A stretch of 64,000 bases of DNA from Homarus americanus (Eukaryota > Arthropoda > Malacostraca > Decapoda > Nephropidae). This document shows positions 12,346 to 23,686 of this stretch, piece after piece. The DNA lies in NCBI RefSeq assembly GCF_018991925.1, contig NW_024727688.1, positions 925,001 through 989,000 of the forward strand. Reading direction: 5' to 3'. How positions within the stretch are numbered: the first letter of the stretch is position 1; the number at the start of each line of letters is the position of its first letter. The position numbers and the translations under genes were made by a program. The notes beneath the pieces were generated by a model, which had not been told where the DNA came from, searched no databases, and saw nothing but the letters and a program-made list of their open reading frames with translations.

Positions 12346-13996
12346 ACATGGTATTTGATCGTATAATGAACAAGACTCACATTCACTGTATCCGGGTTCT
12401 GTGGGTCGTATGATTGTACAAAGTTATAGTCCAGGTATAATTATACAGGTCACGGTATAATTATGTTTGGTCACACCTGTTCACTTTACATTAACTTTCT
12501 TCGACATAAAATTTGATAAAGTTTTTCTCAGGGTAAAAGTTTGCAAAGTTATAATGTTGTGTCGTTATTAACAAAAAAGTAAGTTAATAATGATTATGTA
12601 CATCATTATAAAGATACTCAGGAGGCACTTGAGGTAAATATTCTGTCAGGTATAAGTGTGTGAAGTTATGTTGAAGACGTTCTGCTTATTAGTGTTCTTG
12701 AGTCTTCATTCAACGTCACAAATGTCACTCACTCACTCGACTCACTCCTCCAGGTGCAGCAAGAGACTATTAACAGCGCTTGATGGTCGACTATCTTGGG
12801 ATCAAAGTTTTCCCCTCAACCAGCTTGTAAAGTTTATTTTTCTCTATCATGTTTTAGCGGGAAGCTGAAGCCAAGGGGGCATGTAGCTTAGAGCATGAGA
12901 GGTGAAGATGAAAAGGAAGAGCTTATGATGCAGAGTAAAGCTTCACAGTTAAACACTCGGGGGAAAAAACCCAGAGAGGTATTACGGTACAGCAGGTTGT
13001 GGCAGCCGGGGCACAAGGGAGGATCTATGTCGCTGAAATTTATAAGGAGAAAGATTTTGGTGCATGACGAAAGTAACTGAAGCATTATGTTTAAAAAAAA
13101 AGATGATAACCAGAGTCTTTATATTACAGAGTGGGAGTCGTCCATTCACCATTTAATATATCTGTCTATCCAGTTGTTAGTATCCCTCTTGTTCCCTCCC
13201 TCCCCAGTAACACAGTCGTGGCTTATCTATGTTAAACAGCAAGTTCTTGAAGTGAGGAGGTTATCATCAGCAGAACCCTTGAAGTGTGAAGCCCCCAAGA
13301 GCGGCCGTCGTCACCACCACACAACCTTCTCCATCCCCCTGCATAAAGCCACCTTGTGTTAGGCTCCCTAAGACTCCGGGTGTTTATACTGTGTTGCCGA
13401 GTATCTCCCATGTCAGAGGCTGCTGGCCAATCCCTAGTCATTCGTCGATAAATGTGTTGGGGTTGTGTGTTTACAGAGTCTCTCCTGTTTGTGTCTCGGG
13501 TTACGGTATCGTACAAAGGATCGGAATTCGGAGAAGAACATAAGGTATCTCAGCCCATTACGTCTTTTGAAGCAGTAACACCCAGTAACGGGATCCAGCG
13601 CTAGTACTTACAACCTCTGTCGCTAATCCGGGTCTATGTGAATGGACCGAGCTGCCGGTAGTGTCATCAAAGTAGCCGATTTAAGAGACGACTCCGGGGT
13701 TAAATAGCGACGTGCTTCCTCAACCCAGACAGTCGAAAACCATAAAGATGCCGAAGGGAGAGAACACCTTTAGGGCCCTTAGGAGCTGTCCATCGGGTGG
13801 AGGATGAATGGGGTCCTCTGCCCGTGCCGAGTACAAAAGCCGGGACTTTGAGAGGGTTCCGGCCAGGTCACACCCACAGCCCCCTGTCTCGCCCGCGACC
13901 CTCTTGCCTGAAAACTCTCCCTTGGATTCTCCCCTGGACCATATCTCTATCTCATAATAAAGGGGAGGAGGAGCAGTATATGAGAGACTCAGCGGG

Positions 13997-13997
<1 letters not shown>
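12346..13997. other. Unique non-coding DNA
   Basis: A repeat-poor region. Several 60-119 codon frames occur on both strands (for example 12656-12868 and 12895-13080) but none has a recognised domain or convincing splice context. Confidence 0.55.

Positions 13998-14039
<42 letters not shown>
13998..14039. repeat. (TG)n microsatellite
   Basis: A perfect TG tract of about 40 bases. Confidence 0.95.
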
Positions 14040-14041
<2 letters not shown>

Positions 14042-14389
14042 CCAGGGAGGCGGAACAATACGTACAGAGGGAGGTTCATGTGTCACCCAAGTCCCTCACT
14101 GGTGCTGCTGCTGTCCGCTCCGTCACCCACTGTAATGGACACTCCACTCTAGACAGCTCAATATTATTTCGCTGGTTCACAATATCCTCTCTAAGATCTA
14201 TAGACGACATAGGAAAGGCTTAAATGTTTAGCCTTGGGGGGGCCTCTATCATAGGGTCTAATCAACACTAAAACGAAGATTTAGACATTTTTTTACCTTA
14301 GAAATAGTAGACATTTTTTAAGCCATTTCTCTGGTTTTTTATCCCTAGCTTGTGGTTGCACTCCATCCTGCCTATACCTCCTCCTATCC
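14040..14389. other. Unique non-coding DNA
   Basis: No repeat, gene or RNA is recognised. Confidence 0.55.
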
Positions 14390-14645
14390 ATGCTTATCTC
14401 ACCTTCACCCCATCCTGCCTACCTTTTGACCCCTTCACCTTCCAACTTCACCCCTCGCTCCCTACTCACCCCTCACCCCTACTCCACCCCTCACACTCTT
14501 CCTTCCCCACCTCCTCCTCATCCCCCCCACCTTCCTCATCCCCCCACCTTCTCCTCTTTCCCCCACCTTCTCCTCTTCCCCCCACCTCCCTCTCTTCCCC
14601 CACCTCCCCTTTTCCCCCCCACCTCCTCTTCCACCCTCCCACACA
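14390..14645. repeat. Pyrimidine-rich degenerate repeat
   Basis: CCCCACCT- and CCTCTTCC-type units with almost no G on the + strand. Open Pro/Ser frames on the + strand and Gly/Arg frames on the - strand are consequences of this. Confidence 0.85.
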
Positions 14646-14711
14646 TGACCACTCATCAATAAATTTTTTATGATTCGCCGCCACATTCTCCACTCGGAAT
14701 ATCTGGTTGTT

Positions 14712-15118
14712 TCTCAATGTTGCTGCCTCGCTCTGTTGCTGCCTCTCACTGTTGCTGCCTCGCTCTGTGCTGCCTCGCTCTGTTGCTGCCTCTCAATGTT
14801 TGCTGCACTCTCACTGTTGCTGCCTCGCCCCGTTGCTGCCTCTCACTGTTGCTGTCTCTCACTGTTGCTGCCTCGCCCCGTTGTTGCCTCTCACTGTTGC
14901 TGCCTCTCACTGTTGCTGCCTCTCACTGTTGCTGCCTCTCACTGTTGCTGCCTCGCCCCGTTATTTGCCTCTCCCACTGTTGCTGCCTCTCCTGTTGCTG
15001 CCTCTCACTGTTGCTGCCTCGCTCTGTTGTTTCTTCCCTCTCCCACAACCGGATCTCCCCCTATTGCCTCTCCCTCCCTCTTGCTGTTGCCTACCTCGCC
15101 CTGCTGTTGCCTCTCACC
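14712..15118. repeat. 16-bp minisatellite with two unit classes
   Basis: More than 20 tandem copies of TGTTGCTGCCTCTCAC, interspersed with a second 16-bp class in which CTCTCACT is replaced by CTCGCCCC. Because 16 is not a multiple of 3, all three forward frames show the same Leu/Cys/Ser-rich peptide, which explains the overlapping long frames here. The 3' end is degenerate. Confidence 0.93.
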
Positions 15119-15719
15119 ACCGGGGCATCACGGTGTGTTATTATCAACCGTGATAACCCCGGACTCCATCTTGACCGCCCCCCCACCCCCCTCCCTCCAT
15201 CCCTTCCACCGTATCGCTCTCCTCATCTCGCCCAACATCTTACCCTCCCCTCCCCCCCCATCCCCTCTCCCTCCCTTCCTGTCCCTTCCTCTCCCATCAT
15301 CGGTAATAGCCATCTTCGTGCCCATCAACACCATCATCATTCTCCTCATCATCATATTTCATTATCGTTGACTTAATAAACTTTGTGCGGCTCGACTAGA
15401 GGTATTTAGCGTCTAGATAGTCTTTTGTTTTCCTTTATAATGTTACTGTGTCTTTTGTTATTTCATTCATTTATTGTTGATAGATGTATTGTGGTTTTTT
15501 TTTGTTTTCATTGTGATGTTTGTGTTTGTTTGGTGTTTGTTTTAGTGTTTGCAAGTCATATAGGCCCCTTGTGTTAATAGGTCCCAATCTAATCGTGTGA
15601 TAACCATCTAAATTTAGAGTTCAGTAGGATTAAGGCCTGGTAGGATTGGAACCCCCTTATGTCTGAGATCCTTAATGGTATCGTTAGGTTAGGTTCTATT
15701 TCCTTGTCTACCACTAGTA
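15119..15719. other. Non-coding DNA
   Basis: C-rich at 15170-15300, then TG/TTT-rich unique sequence. No gene is recognised. Confidence 0.6.
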
Positions 15720-16077
15720 CCTCCTCTTCCTCCTCCTCCTCCTCCTCCTCCTCCTCTCCTTCACTACCGATATCTTCACCTCCACCGCCACCACCACTAC
15801 TACAACCACCACCACCACTATCACTACTACTACCACCACTACTACCACTACTACCACCACTACCACCACCACTACTACCACTACAACAATACCGTCACTT
15901 TTCGTCACATTTGCCAAGGGTCTTTGTGTGTTGTGGGCACATCACACCACACAAAGACTACTCTTCACGCTCTTTGCACCACCATCACCACCACCAACAC
16001 CATCACCACCACCAACACCATCACCAACACCACCACCAACACCACCACCACCTTCACTACAACCACCACCAGCACCA
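15720..16077. repeat. CTC, ACT/ACC and CAC/CAT trinucleotide tracts
   Basis: CTC at 15720-15757, an ACC/ACT array at about 15778-15890, and a CACCAT/CAACAC array at about 15976-16077, separated by short unique sequence. Confidence 0.9.
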
Positions 16078-17060
16078 AATGGAAAGGTGGAGGAGGAGGA
16101 AATAAAATGATAGTGGAGACAATAACAGTGGAATAAAAACGGAAGAAGGTAAATGTAAAAAAATAAATCGAAAATGAAATAAAAGGAAATTGAAAAATGA
16201 AGATAAAATTGTAATAAGTCAAGAAAAAAAATGGAGATAAAAATAAAATGCAGTAAATTAAAAAAAAGAAGAATAAAGGAAAGGAAAAGATGGAATAGGT
16301 GTGAGAAGAGATAAAATAGAGGGGAAAAGGAGAAAAGAGAAAGAGGGAAAAACGGATAAAGTGATAGATGGAAAATAAAAGAACAGGGTGGAAAAAGGGA
16401 GATAGAAAGAATGAACGTAGATAACAATTGAGGGAGAAAGGTGGAAAAAAATAGAAAGAACGAAAGAAGAATAAGAATAAAAGAGGAGAAAAGAACTATA
16501 CAAGAAAATTATAACAGAATTGGAGAGATAAGAGAGAAGAAGAAAGATGGGAGGCGAATAACATAATAACTCGTAGAGAAGTAAAAGAAATATAGATGAA
16601 TAGAAGAATAAGAAGATAATGGAAAACAACACCGAATAAAAATACAAAAATAATGCAAAAAATAAAAGGAAAAAGAAAAAAAAGGAAGATAGATAAAAAG
16701 GAATAAATACAAAAGAGAATAAACAATAATTGGACGGTAAGGAGAAGAATTAGGGAGAAAAGATATAATTAATAAAACAACAAAATGTGTAGAAAATAAA
16801 ATGAAAAGTTGTTTATTGTTGTTAATTGCCAAGAGGAGCAGGTGAGAACATAACGTCATGACTCGAGAGACTTTGTGAGGAGAAGAAGAAGAAGAAGAAG
16901 AAGAAAGTGGCGATGATAAAGGAGTATGAAGAAGAGAAAAATAATTAGATATCGGAAGAACGAGAGAGGCGGAGGAAGGGGAGAGGAGAAGGAGGGAGAG
17001 GAGGAGGAGAAGGGGGAGGGGAGGAGGAGAAAATTACTATATTTTCAAGAAGGAGAAAAT
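16078..17060. repeat. Purine-rich (A/G) low-complexity domain
   Basis: Nearly 1 kb where the + strand is dominated by A and G with few C. It includes a GAA run at about 16883-16904 and GGAGGA runs at about 16970-17030. Reverse-strand Phe, Leu and Ser frames are artefacts. Confidence 0.85.
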
Positions 17061-17081
17061 TTTAAGAAAAGTGGACTAAGA

Positions 17082-17160
17082 TGTGGAAGAGTGTGGGTGG
17101 TGGTGTGGAGGAGTGTGGGTGGTGGTGTGGAGTAGCAGTGTGGGTGGTGGTGTGGATGAG
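17082..17160. repeat. Short GTGTGGGTGGTGG minisatellite
   Basis: Three to four units of about 24-27 bp built on GTGTGGGTGGTGGTGTGGA with GAGG or GTAG linkers. Confidence 0.85.
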
Positions 17161-17239
17161 GAAGTGTGGCTAGTAGGGTGGAGGAAGGGTGGAGTTTGTG
17201 AGATGGAGTGTGAGGAATGTGGTTTTGCTGATATTTCTT

Positions 17240-17241
<2 letters not shown>

Positions 17242-17283
<42 letters not shown>
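17242..17283. repeat. (TG)n microsatellite
   Basis: A perfect TG tract. Confidence 0.95.
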
Positions 17284-17284
<1 letters not shown>

Positions 17285-17920
17285 AGTCCACTCGAGTGTT
17301 TTTGGCCAGGAAGGTGGACCAGACCAGAGAGGCGGCCTCGGAGATGTTTACAAACACAGGGTCACTCCCGTCTCACTCGACTGAGCCGCCCGCACTCTAA
17401 AAAAACACCCGTGATTCAAGCGCCATTCAGTCCCCCCTCCCCCCCCTCTCCCCCTTTTCAACAGCGAGTGATAATAGCGTATCATTTTTTTCTCATTTTA
17501 ACATAATTTCAGGTCTTCTCCCTCTGCACCCTTTGAATGCTCCCCTTCCCCCTCCCCACCCTTCCCCTTCCTCTCCCCACCCCACCTTCCCCGTCTTTGT
17601 TTACAATGTTGTGTTTCACGTTGTTTCATGTTTTAAGTTGATGACGTAATGTGTGTTTCCTATTTTGTGTCTCGATTAAGTTTATGTTTGCATAATTATG
17701 TTGACTTGTTTTTTGTTTTTTAAGTAGAAGTTGTTTTCTCTCTGCTTTTGCGTGAGACAACTTTCATAATGTTGCGTCTATATTTTCTTTCTTTTTCTCC
17801 CGTGCCTGGTAGCTAACATTGTGAATATTTTAATACAACCGCGTTTTTCTAATTTCCCCCCACGTGGAAAGAATTATGTGAGACAGAGGGAGACAGAGGG
17901 AGACAGACAGGCAGAAAGGT

Positions 17921-17959
<39 letters not shown>

Positions 17960-17998
17960 AGAGGTTTTACTCCTCATAGATGAAAGAGTAAAGCCTCT
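17284..17998. other. Non-coding DNA with GACA/GA run
   Basis: Unique sequence, then GAGACAGAGG units at about 17879-17925 and a GA tract to 17954. No gene. Confidence 0.6.
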
Positions 17999-18152
17999 CC
18001 GTCACCTCTCCTCACCTGTCCCTCACCTCACCTCACCTCTCCTCACCTGTCCCTCACCTCACCTCACCTCTCCCCACCTCTCCTCACCTCTCCTCACCTC
18101 TCCTCACCTCACCTCTCCCTCACCTCACCTCACTTCACCTCACCTCACCTCT
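17999..18152. repeat. CACCT-based degenerate repeat
   Basis: TCACCTCTCC, TCACCTGTCC and CTCACCTCAC variants tandemly arranged. Confidence 0.88.
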
Positions 18153-18211
18153 GTCCACCTCCAGTTTTTGGTTCCGTTAAGAAGGTTGTGTGGGCGATAA
18201 CGGATCCTGTG

Positions 18212-18373
18212 GACGACCCTAGTGGAGTGAACGATACTAGTGGAGTGGACGACCCTAGTGGAGTGGTTGAATCTAGTGGAGTGAACGACCATAGTGGAGT
18301 GGACGACCTTAGTGGAGTGGACGACCCTAGTGGAGTGGACGACCTTAGTGGAGTGAACGATCCTAGTGGAGTG
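18212..18373. repeat. 18-bp minisatellite, nine full units
   Basis: Nine consecutive units, each exactly 18 bp, of the form GACGACCCTAGTGGAGTG, plus a partial tenth. The second half AGTGGAGTG is identical in all nine, while the first half varies at a few positions. The 6-residue register keeps frames open on both strands (Asp-Asp-Pro-Ser-Gly-Val type forward). No start context, domain or splice signal supports a gene. Confidence 0.93.
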
Positions 18374-18399
18374 GACGACCAGAACTGGAGACGAAAATC

Positions 18400-18808
18400 C
18401 AAATCTTGAACGAGTAATATTTTATACCACATGGTTAAAAAAAATAAAAATAAATAAGTGAGGGAAAATAAGTTTGTTCCTTTATGTCATTTAATTTAAG
18501 TTTTAAGAAGTAAAGAGAAAGTTTACTCTGTCCCTTTTGTGCCATTTAATTTACATTCTCAGGTATTAAATAAAAAGTAAGAGGGAGGGGGGGGGAAGAG
18601 GAGGAGAAGGATGGATAGAGTTTCTTTCCGTCACTTTTTATTTCCCTGGTAACTTAATTTACGTTATTAAATTTTCTCAAGTGAAGGGGAGGAAAATATT
18701 CTTGTTATTTTGTGTGGTCATTTTGTTTATGTTTTCATATTATTTTCATGTTGATCAAACGTTTACTGTATTACATTTATGAGTGAACGTTTGTGGTGGT
18801 AATTTTTT

Positions 18809-18810
<2 letters not shown>
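18400..18810. other. AT-rich non-coding DNA
   Basis: Holds a GTTTACT-TTTTT type repeat pattern but no exon. Confidence 0.55.

Positions 18811-18893
<83 letters not shown>
18811..18893. repeat. (TG)n microsatellite
   Basis: About 83 bases of perfect TG. Confidence 0.95.
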
Positions 18894-18894
<1 letters not shown>

Positions 18895-18945
18895 GATTCA
18901 ACGTTTTGCCATGGTACATATGTGAGGAAAATTTTTTTAAGAGTA

Positions 18946-19047
18946 CCACTTTAATGAGTAACTTAAGCAATTGCAAGGAGCACTTTCTGTCAGCCAAAAG
19001 TCACTTATGTCAGCCAAATGTTTTATAGAGCCACTTTAATGAGTAAC
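18946..19047. repeat. Short direct repeat pair
   Basis: The 17-mer CCACTTTAATGAGTAAC occurs at 18946-18962 and again at 19031-19047. GTCAGCCAAA is also duplicated between the copies. This suggests a small local duplication. Confidence 0.85.
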
Positions 19048-19270
19048 CATCAACATTTGCAATACCACTTTTTTTGTGAGACTCCAACGTTTACTGTGTC
19101 ACTTGCAGTAGGGGGGTGGGGGAGGTGGTGGGGGTGGGAGGTGATATCAAGTGTGTTTTTATAAGTCTTAACTCCGATGTAATGGGTGTTAGTTTAAAGC
19201 TTCTGCAAACTTAATGGATGAACGCCGCCACTCCCCACCTAAGTTATAGATGCGCTACTCTACTCCTTCC

Positions 19271-19424
19271 CTGCTCCCCCTGCCCCCTCCCCTGCCCCTC
19301 CCCCTGCCCTCCCCCTGCCTCCCCCTGCCCCTCCCCTCCTGCCCCTCTGCCCCTCCTCCCTGCCCCTCCCCCTGCCCCTCCCCCTGCCCCTCCTCCTACC
19401 TCCCCTGCCCCTCCCCCCCTACAA
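19271..19424. repeat. CCCCTGCCCCTCC degenerate repeat
   Basis: A C-rich array with units of about 12-13 bp and essentially no A on the + strand. Confidence 0.88.
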
Positions 19425-19956
19425 GTTAGACTCGAGTGTTATACAACGCTATTTTCGGCGAATTTCTAATAACCTTTTTTTTGTCTCCTAATTCATTAAT
19501 ATTATGTAATTATTTTCTCTTTATTTTTCGATTATTATGTGACGGTGTTTAAGTTTTATGATATAAAGATACAGACGTTTAAATCCCACTAAATTTTTTT
19601 CTCCGTGATTTTTAAACTATTTATGTAACCGTATTAATTAATATGTTGTATAATTATATGTTTTATTTATTGTATTTATTTTTAGTTGTATTTTTTCTTA
19701 GGGGGGGAGGTGGTCATATATACAGTAGAGACATACAGGTATTTGCCCACATAGGATATATTACATTTGTATACGAGTGAATAATAATAAAATATAATAG
19801 ACATGAAATACTCGTTATGGATTCACTTTAAATATGTATTAGCATTTAAAGCAATACATTGGGATATTATTTTGGTGTAGTGTTTTTTTTTTAAATGTTT
19901 TGATAGGTTAGGTTAGGTTTTACGTGTTTCTAAAACTTTCAATAACGTTCATGAAG

Positions 19957-19957
<1 letters not shown>
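19425..19957. other. AT-rich non-coding DNA
   Basis: Unique sequence with a two-unit TTAGG patch near 19906-19918. No gene. Confidence 0.6.
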
Positions 19958-20000
<43 letters not shown>

Positions 20001-20153
20001 GCAGTGACACTTAGGATAAAAATTCATAAGTCAATGATGTTTAAAGACATAGTAGTAGTAGTGGTAGTAATAGTAGTAATAGTAGTGGTATATAGTAATT
20101 AGTAGTAGTAGTAGTAGTAATAATAATAGTAGTAGTAGTAGTAATACGACACA
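19958..20153. repeat. (AC)n and (AGT)n tracts
   Basis: AC at 19958-19998, then AGT/AAT trinucleotides at about 20051-20153. Confidence 0.92.
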
Positions 20154-21267
20154 TACTACAATACTGAAGTTTATATAGAGAGAAAGTAATCGTGAAGTGC
20201 AGGGTATAATGGAACTGCCTTTTGATATGTCTTAGAAACACTAAATGTGAGAGATTAGACTTTCAGGACGTGTCTTATGTCATAATGGGGAGTAATTCTC
20301 TCCCACGTCTGGGAAGGATTTTATTATCTGGATGAGGGTCTTTATAAAAAAGAGCCAATGTAGTGACGATGACGGGGGAGGGTGTGAGGAAGGGGGGTGG
20401 GGGAGAGTGGTGGGGAGGAGGGGGGTATATTGGTGTTGAGTGAGTGAGGGTGGAATGATGTCCTCTCTCTTTCTCTCCTCCTCCTTCCTTCTCTCTCCTC
20501 TTCCTCTTCCTCCTTCTCCGTGTGGGCGTCTTTTCCATAGCCCTGAAGCCTCCTGCAGTTTCTCCCACGAGATAGATGGTGTGTATTGGATCCAGGGCGA
20601 TGGTATCTAGCCTTTGTGTGTTGCCGGGTCACCTCCCTCTCTCTTCCTTCCCTTCTCTTCCCTCCCTGTCATCATCATCTTTCCCTTCCTCCATCACCCT
20701 CCCCCCTCCTTACCCTTTCCTCCTTTACTCCCTACCTCCCTTACCCCCTCCTTCCCCTCCCTCCTTCCCCTCCCTCCTTCTCTCTCTCCCACCCTCACCC
20801 TTCCCTTCCTTCCTCCCTTCTCACATGATACACCTTCGCCTCCATCTCGTATATATATCTTAAGTTTCTTTAATTCTTTACTTTTAGGTATTTTTAGTAA
20901 TTTTTATGTTTTATTGCTTTTAATATTTACTTTTTCATTCTTATTATTTGTCGTTCCAATTGATTTCGTTTTTTATTCTCTTTCATTTTCTGTTCTTCCA
21001 ATTTGTTTATTTTCTTGTTATATTTTTTTCTTGAGTTTCCCTGTTTCTCCTCCTTCCTCCTCCTTCCTTCCTCTTCCTTCCTCCTTCCTCCTCCTCACCG
21101 GGTACAAAAATAATATAAGTTGAATTAAAAAGAATTTGGCCAGTGTAAACAAACGTTCCCGACTCTTTTGTGTGAAATGGTTGTAAGGTCAAGGTCAAAT
21201 GGGCACTTGTTCTAATAGCTCCCCCCCCCCACCCACCCCATTAATACTAAATCCTTTTGGTAATATA
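20154..21267. other. Non-coding DNA, largely pyrimidine-rich
   Basis: CT-rich low complexity at about 20460-20520 and 20630-20820, and T/C-rich at about 20880-21100. The Leu/Pro/Ser/Phe frames are artefacts. Confidence 0.7.
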
Positions 21268-21420
21268 AGGTTAGATTAGGTTAGTTTAGATTAGGTTAGG
21301 TTAGGTTAGTTTAGATTAGGTTAGGTTAGCTTAAATTAGGTTAGGTTAGGTTAGGTTAGGTTAGGTTAGTTTAGATTAGATTAGGTTAGGTTAGGTTAGG
21401 TTAGATTAGGTTAGGTTAGG
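21268..21420. repeat. TTAGG pentamer array
   Basis: About 30 TTAGG-type units with TTAGA, TTAGTTTAGA and TTAGCTTAAA variants. It is telomere-motif DNA in an interstitial position, oriented TTAGG on the + strand. Confidence 0.92.
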
Positions 21421-22715
21421 GTCTAATCGGATGAACAAGAGCCTCAATCCTGTCACATTAAAAGTCGACTCAGACCAAATATATAATTCCAGCCATCAGG
21501 AATAATAATCCTCCCGGGGACGTCATCGAACGTTATGTCAATAGAGGCGGACGATAAAACTGCGGCCGTAGAGTGTAATAATTGTCGTAGTCATTAGTGG
21601 ATATAACGAAGACGGTCAAAAAATGGGTTAAATCTGTCTGTTTATGGAGGTCAGGTTAGATTGGGTTGTGTTTGGTTTGGTTAGGTAGAAATGCGTTCAT
21701 TGTTTCCCCCCTTAATGCGTATGAGAACAACACCTCCATGCGTATACGAGACTAACAAACTGCGTCTTATTTCACGCGTCATTAGTGTTGTTAGTCCTGG
21801 GAATACAAAGGGAAAATAGGTCTTATTTAACAAGCTCAAAGTGCTCAACTAGGGATATGTTTACTTACACACACACACACACACGCACACGCACACGTAG
21901 CTCTGCAAACACTTCCTTTTACATTGTGAAGTTGTGGAATGGGGAAGCACAGGAGGGTGGAAAAGAAGGGTTGGGTGAGGAATGGACTCAGGGGAAGGGG
22001 TGAGGGATGTGTGTAGGGAGGGGGTAAGGTAGGGAGGGGGAGTATTAGGTAGGGGGTAAGGTTAGAGAGAGATGAGAAGGATCTTGTGGAGGAGGAGGAA
22101 GGTCAGGTAAGTTTGAGGTGGGGGAGGGAGGAGGAGGAAGAGGAGGTGGGGTAGAGAGAGAGAGAGACGGTTCCGGGACAGGAGGTTAAATACCGGAACT
22201 ACCTCCTCCTCCTCCTCCTCCTCCTCCTCCATGACCAAATAATTGACCATCTCTTTCCCCGACTTTTTTCCTCCTCTTTTCCTTTTCCTTCCTCCTCATC
22301 ATCCTTTTCTCTCCACCTCCTCTGCCCTTTTCTCACACGATAAGTCCTCCCCCCCTCCCCACCCCCTCCCCTCTCCCTTGTTTTTTTTTACTTTTAAGAA
22401 TGAAAGGGGGTAAAGAGGGGATAGGGTAGAGGGGGTAAGGATGAAGGGTAGGGGAGAAGGAGTAGGGGGAGAGGGGGAAGGAGGAAGGGTTGGGGAAGGA
22501 GAGAAGGAGAGAAGGGGGAAGGGAAACCACAGACAGCACTTAGCTTTTCTATTGGTTGCTCTCCTATTATGCCTCCTCCTGGGTCCAGCCACACGAGGAT
22601 TAAGGGAAACAATGGGATAGTTAATCTTCGTTTGGGCCCAGGCTTTGTGATGCCATGTTTATTTTGACTTTTACGGACTCCAGCCTCCTGTATTGTTGTG
22701 GTGAATGGCGTGTGG
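21421..22715. other. Non-coding DNA with small CA, GA and CTC runs
   Basis: A CA/CG dinucleotide run at about 21867-21897, G-rich sequence at about 21955-22060, and a CTC tract at 22202-22230. No exon is recognised. Confidence 0.6.
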
Positions 22716-23125
22716 ATTATCCTTCCCCTCCCCCCCTCTCCTTTCCTCTTCCCCCTTCCTCTCTCACCCCCCCCTCCTCCTATCCCCATCTTTCCCTACT
22801 CCTCCTTCTTTCCTTCTTACCCTCCCTATTTCTCTCCCTGTTCCCCTTTCTTTTTTCCTCTTCCGTTTAATCTTCCTTCATCCCTCACTCCTTCTCTCCC
22901 CTTTCTCCCTTCCCCTCATACCTTTTCCCCCTCCTCTCACCCTCTTATTACCCCACCCTTACACACCTTTCCCTCCTCCCCCTCCATTATCCTCTCCTTT
23001 CCTCACCTTCCGTCATCTTCCTCCATCATCCCCCTTTCTCCCATCCCTCACCCTCCCCCTTTCCATTTCCTCCTTTCTCCCCCTCATCCTTCCCTTCCCT
23101 TTCCATTACCCCTTCCCCCTTCCCC
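22716..23125. repeat. Pyrimidine-rich low-complexity domain
   Basis: About 400 bases of C/T with few purines on the + strand. The Pro/Ser/Phe frames are artefacts. Confidence 0.85.
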
Positions 23126-23286
23126 ATGTCGGAGTTTGTAGGGGAAAGGGATTATGGATGTGGAAGAGGTTATAGAGGTGGACTTAGTTGTGGAGGATGG
23201 AGTGGAGAAGACACAGGTAGGAGTTAAGGAGGAGATGGAGTGGTGAGGGTTTTGGGGGGAGTAAGTGTCAAGTTGGAGGACTGTGT

Positions 23287-23386
23287 GGAGGAGGAGGAGG
23301 AGGAGGAGGCAGTAGTGAGGGGAGGAGGAGGAGGAGGAGGCAGTAGTGAGGGGAGGAGGAGGCAGTAGTGACGGGAGGAGGAGGAG
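23287..23386. repeat. GGAGGAGGAGGCAGTAGTGA minisatellite
   Basis: Three units with a common GGCAGTAGTGA core, separated by variable numbers of GGA triplets. Confidence 0.87.
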
Positions 23387-23618
23387 CTGTAGGGAGATAT
23401 GGTGAGATTCAACTGATGGTGTCAAGTGGGAGGAGTTGTGGTGAAGTAGAAGGGATTATGGTGGGGTGGAGAGGATTGTGGTTGGGGGGTGGGGAATTAT
23501 GGTGATGATCATGTGAGGGAGAGAAGTGAGGAATTGTATTGTTGGGGATTGTTTGTGGTGAAGCGGAAGGATTGTGGTAAAAAAAATGGGATGAAGAAAA
23601 CGAACGAAAACATATGAT

Positions 23619-23621
<3 letters not shown>

Positions 23622-23683
<62 letters not shown>
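23622..23683. repeat. (AC)n microsatellite
   Basis: A perfect AC tract. Confidence 0.95.

Positions 23684-23686
<3 letters not shown>

Noticed and set aside
12881..12960. tRNA-like GGGGCATGTAGCTTAGAGC segment
   Set aside because: The 3' half shows no T-arm or matching acceptor stem.
14670..15376. Overlapping 219-233 codon + frames
   Set aside because: Same peptide in all three frames because the 16-bp unit cycles through them; a minisatellite, not a gene.
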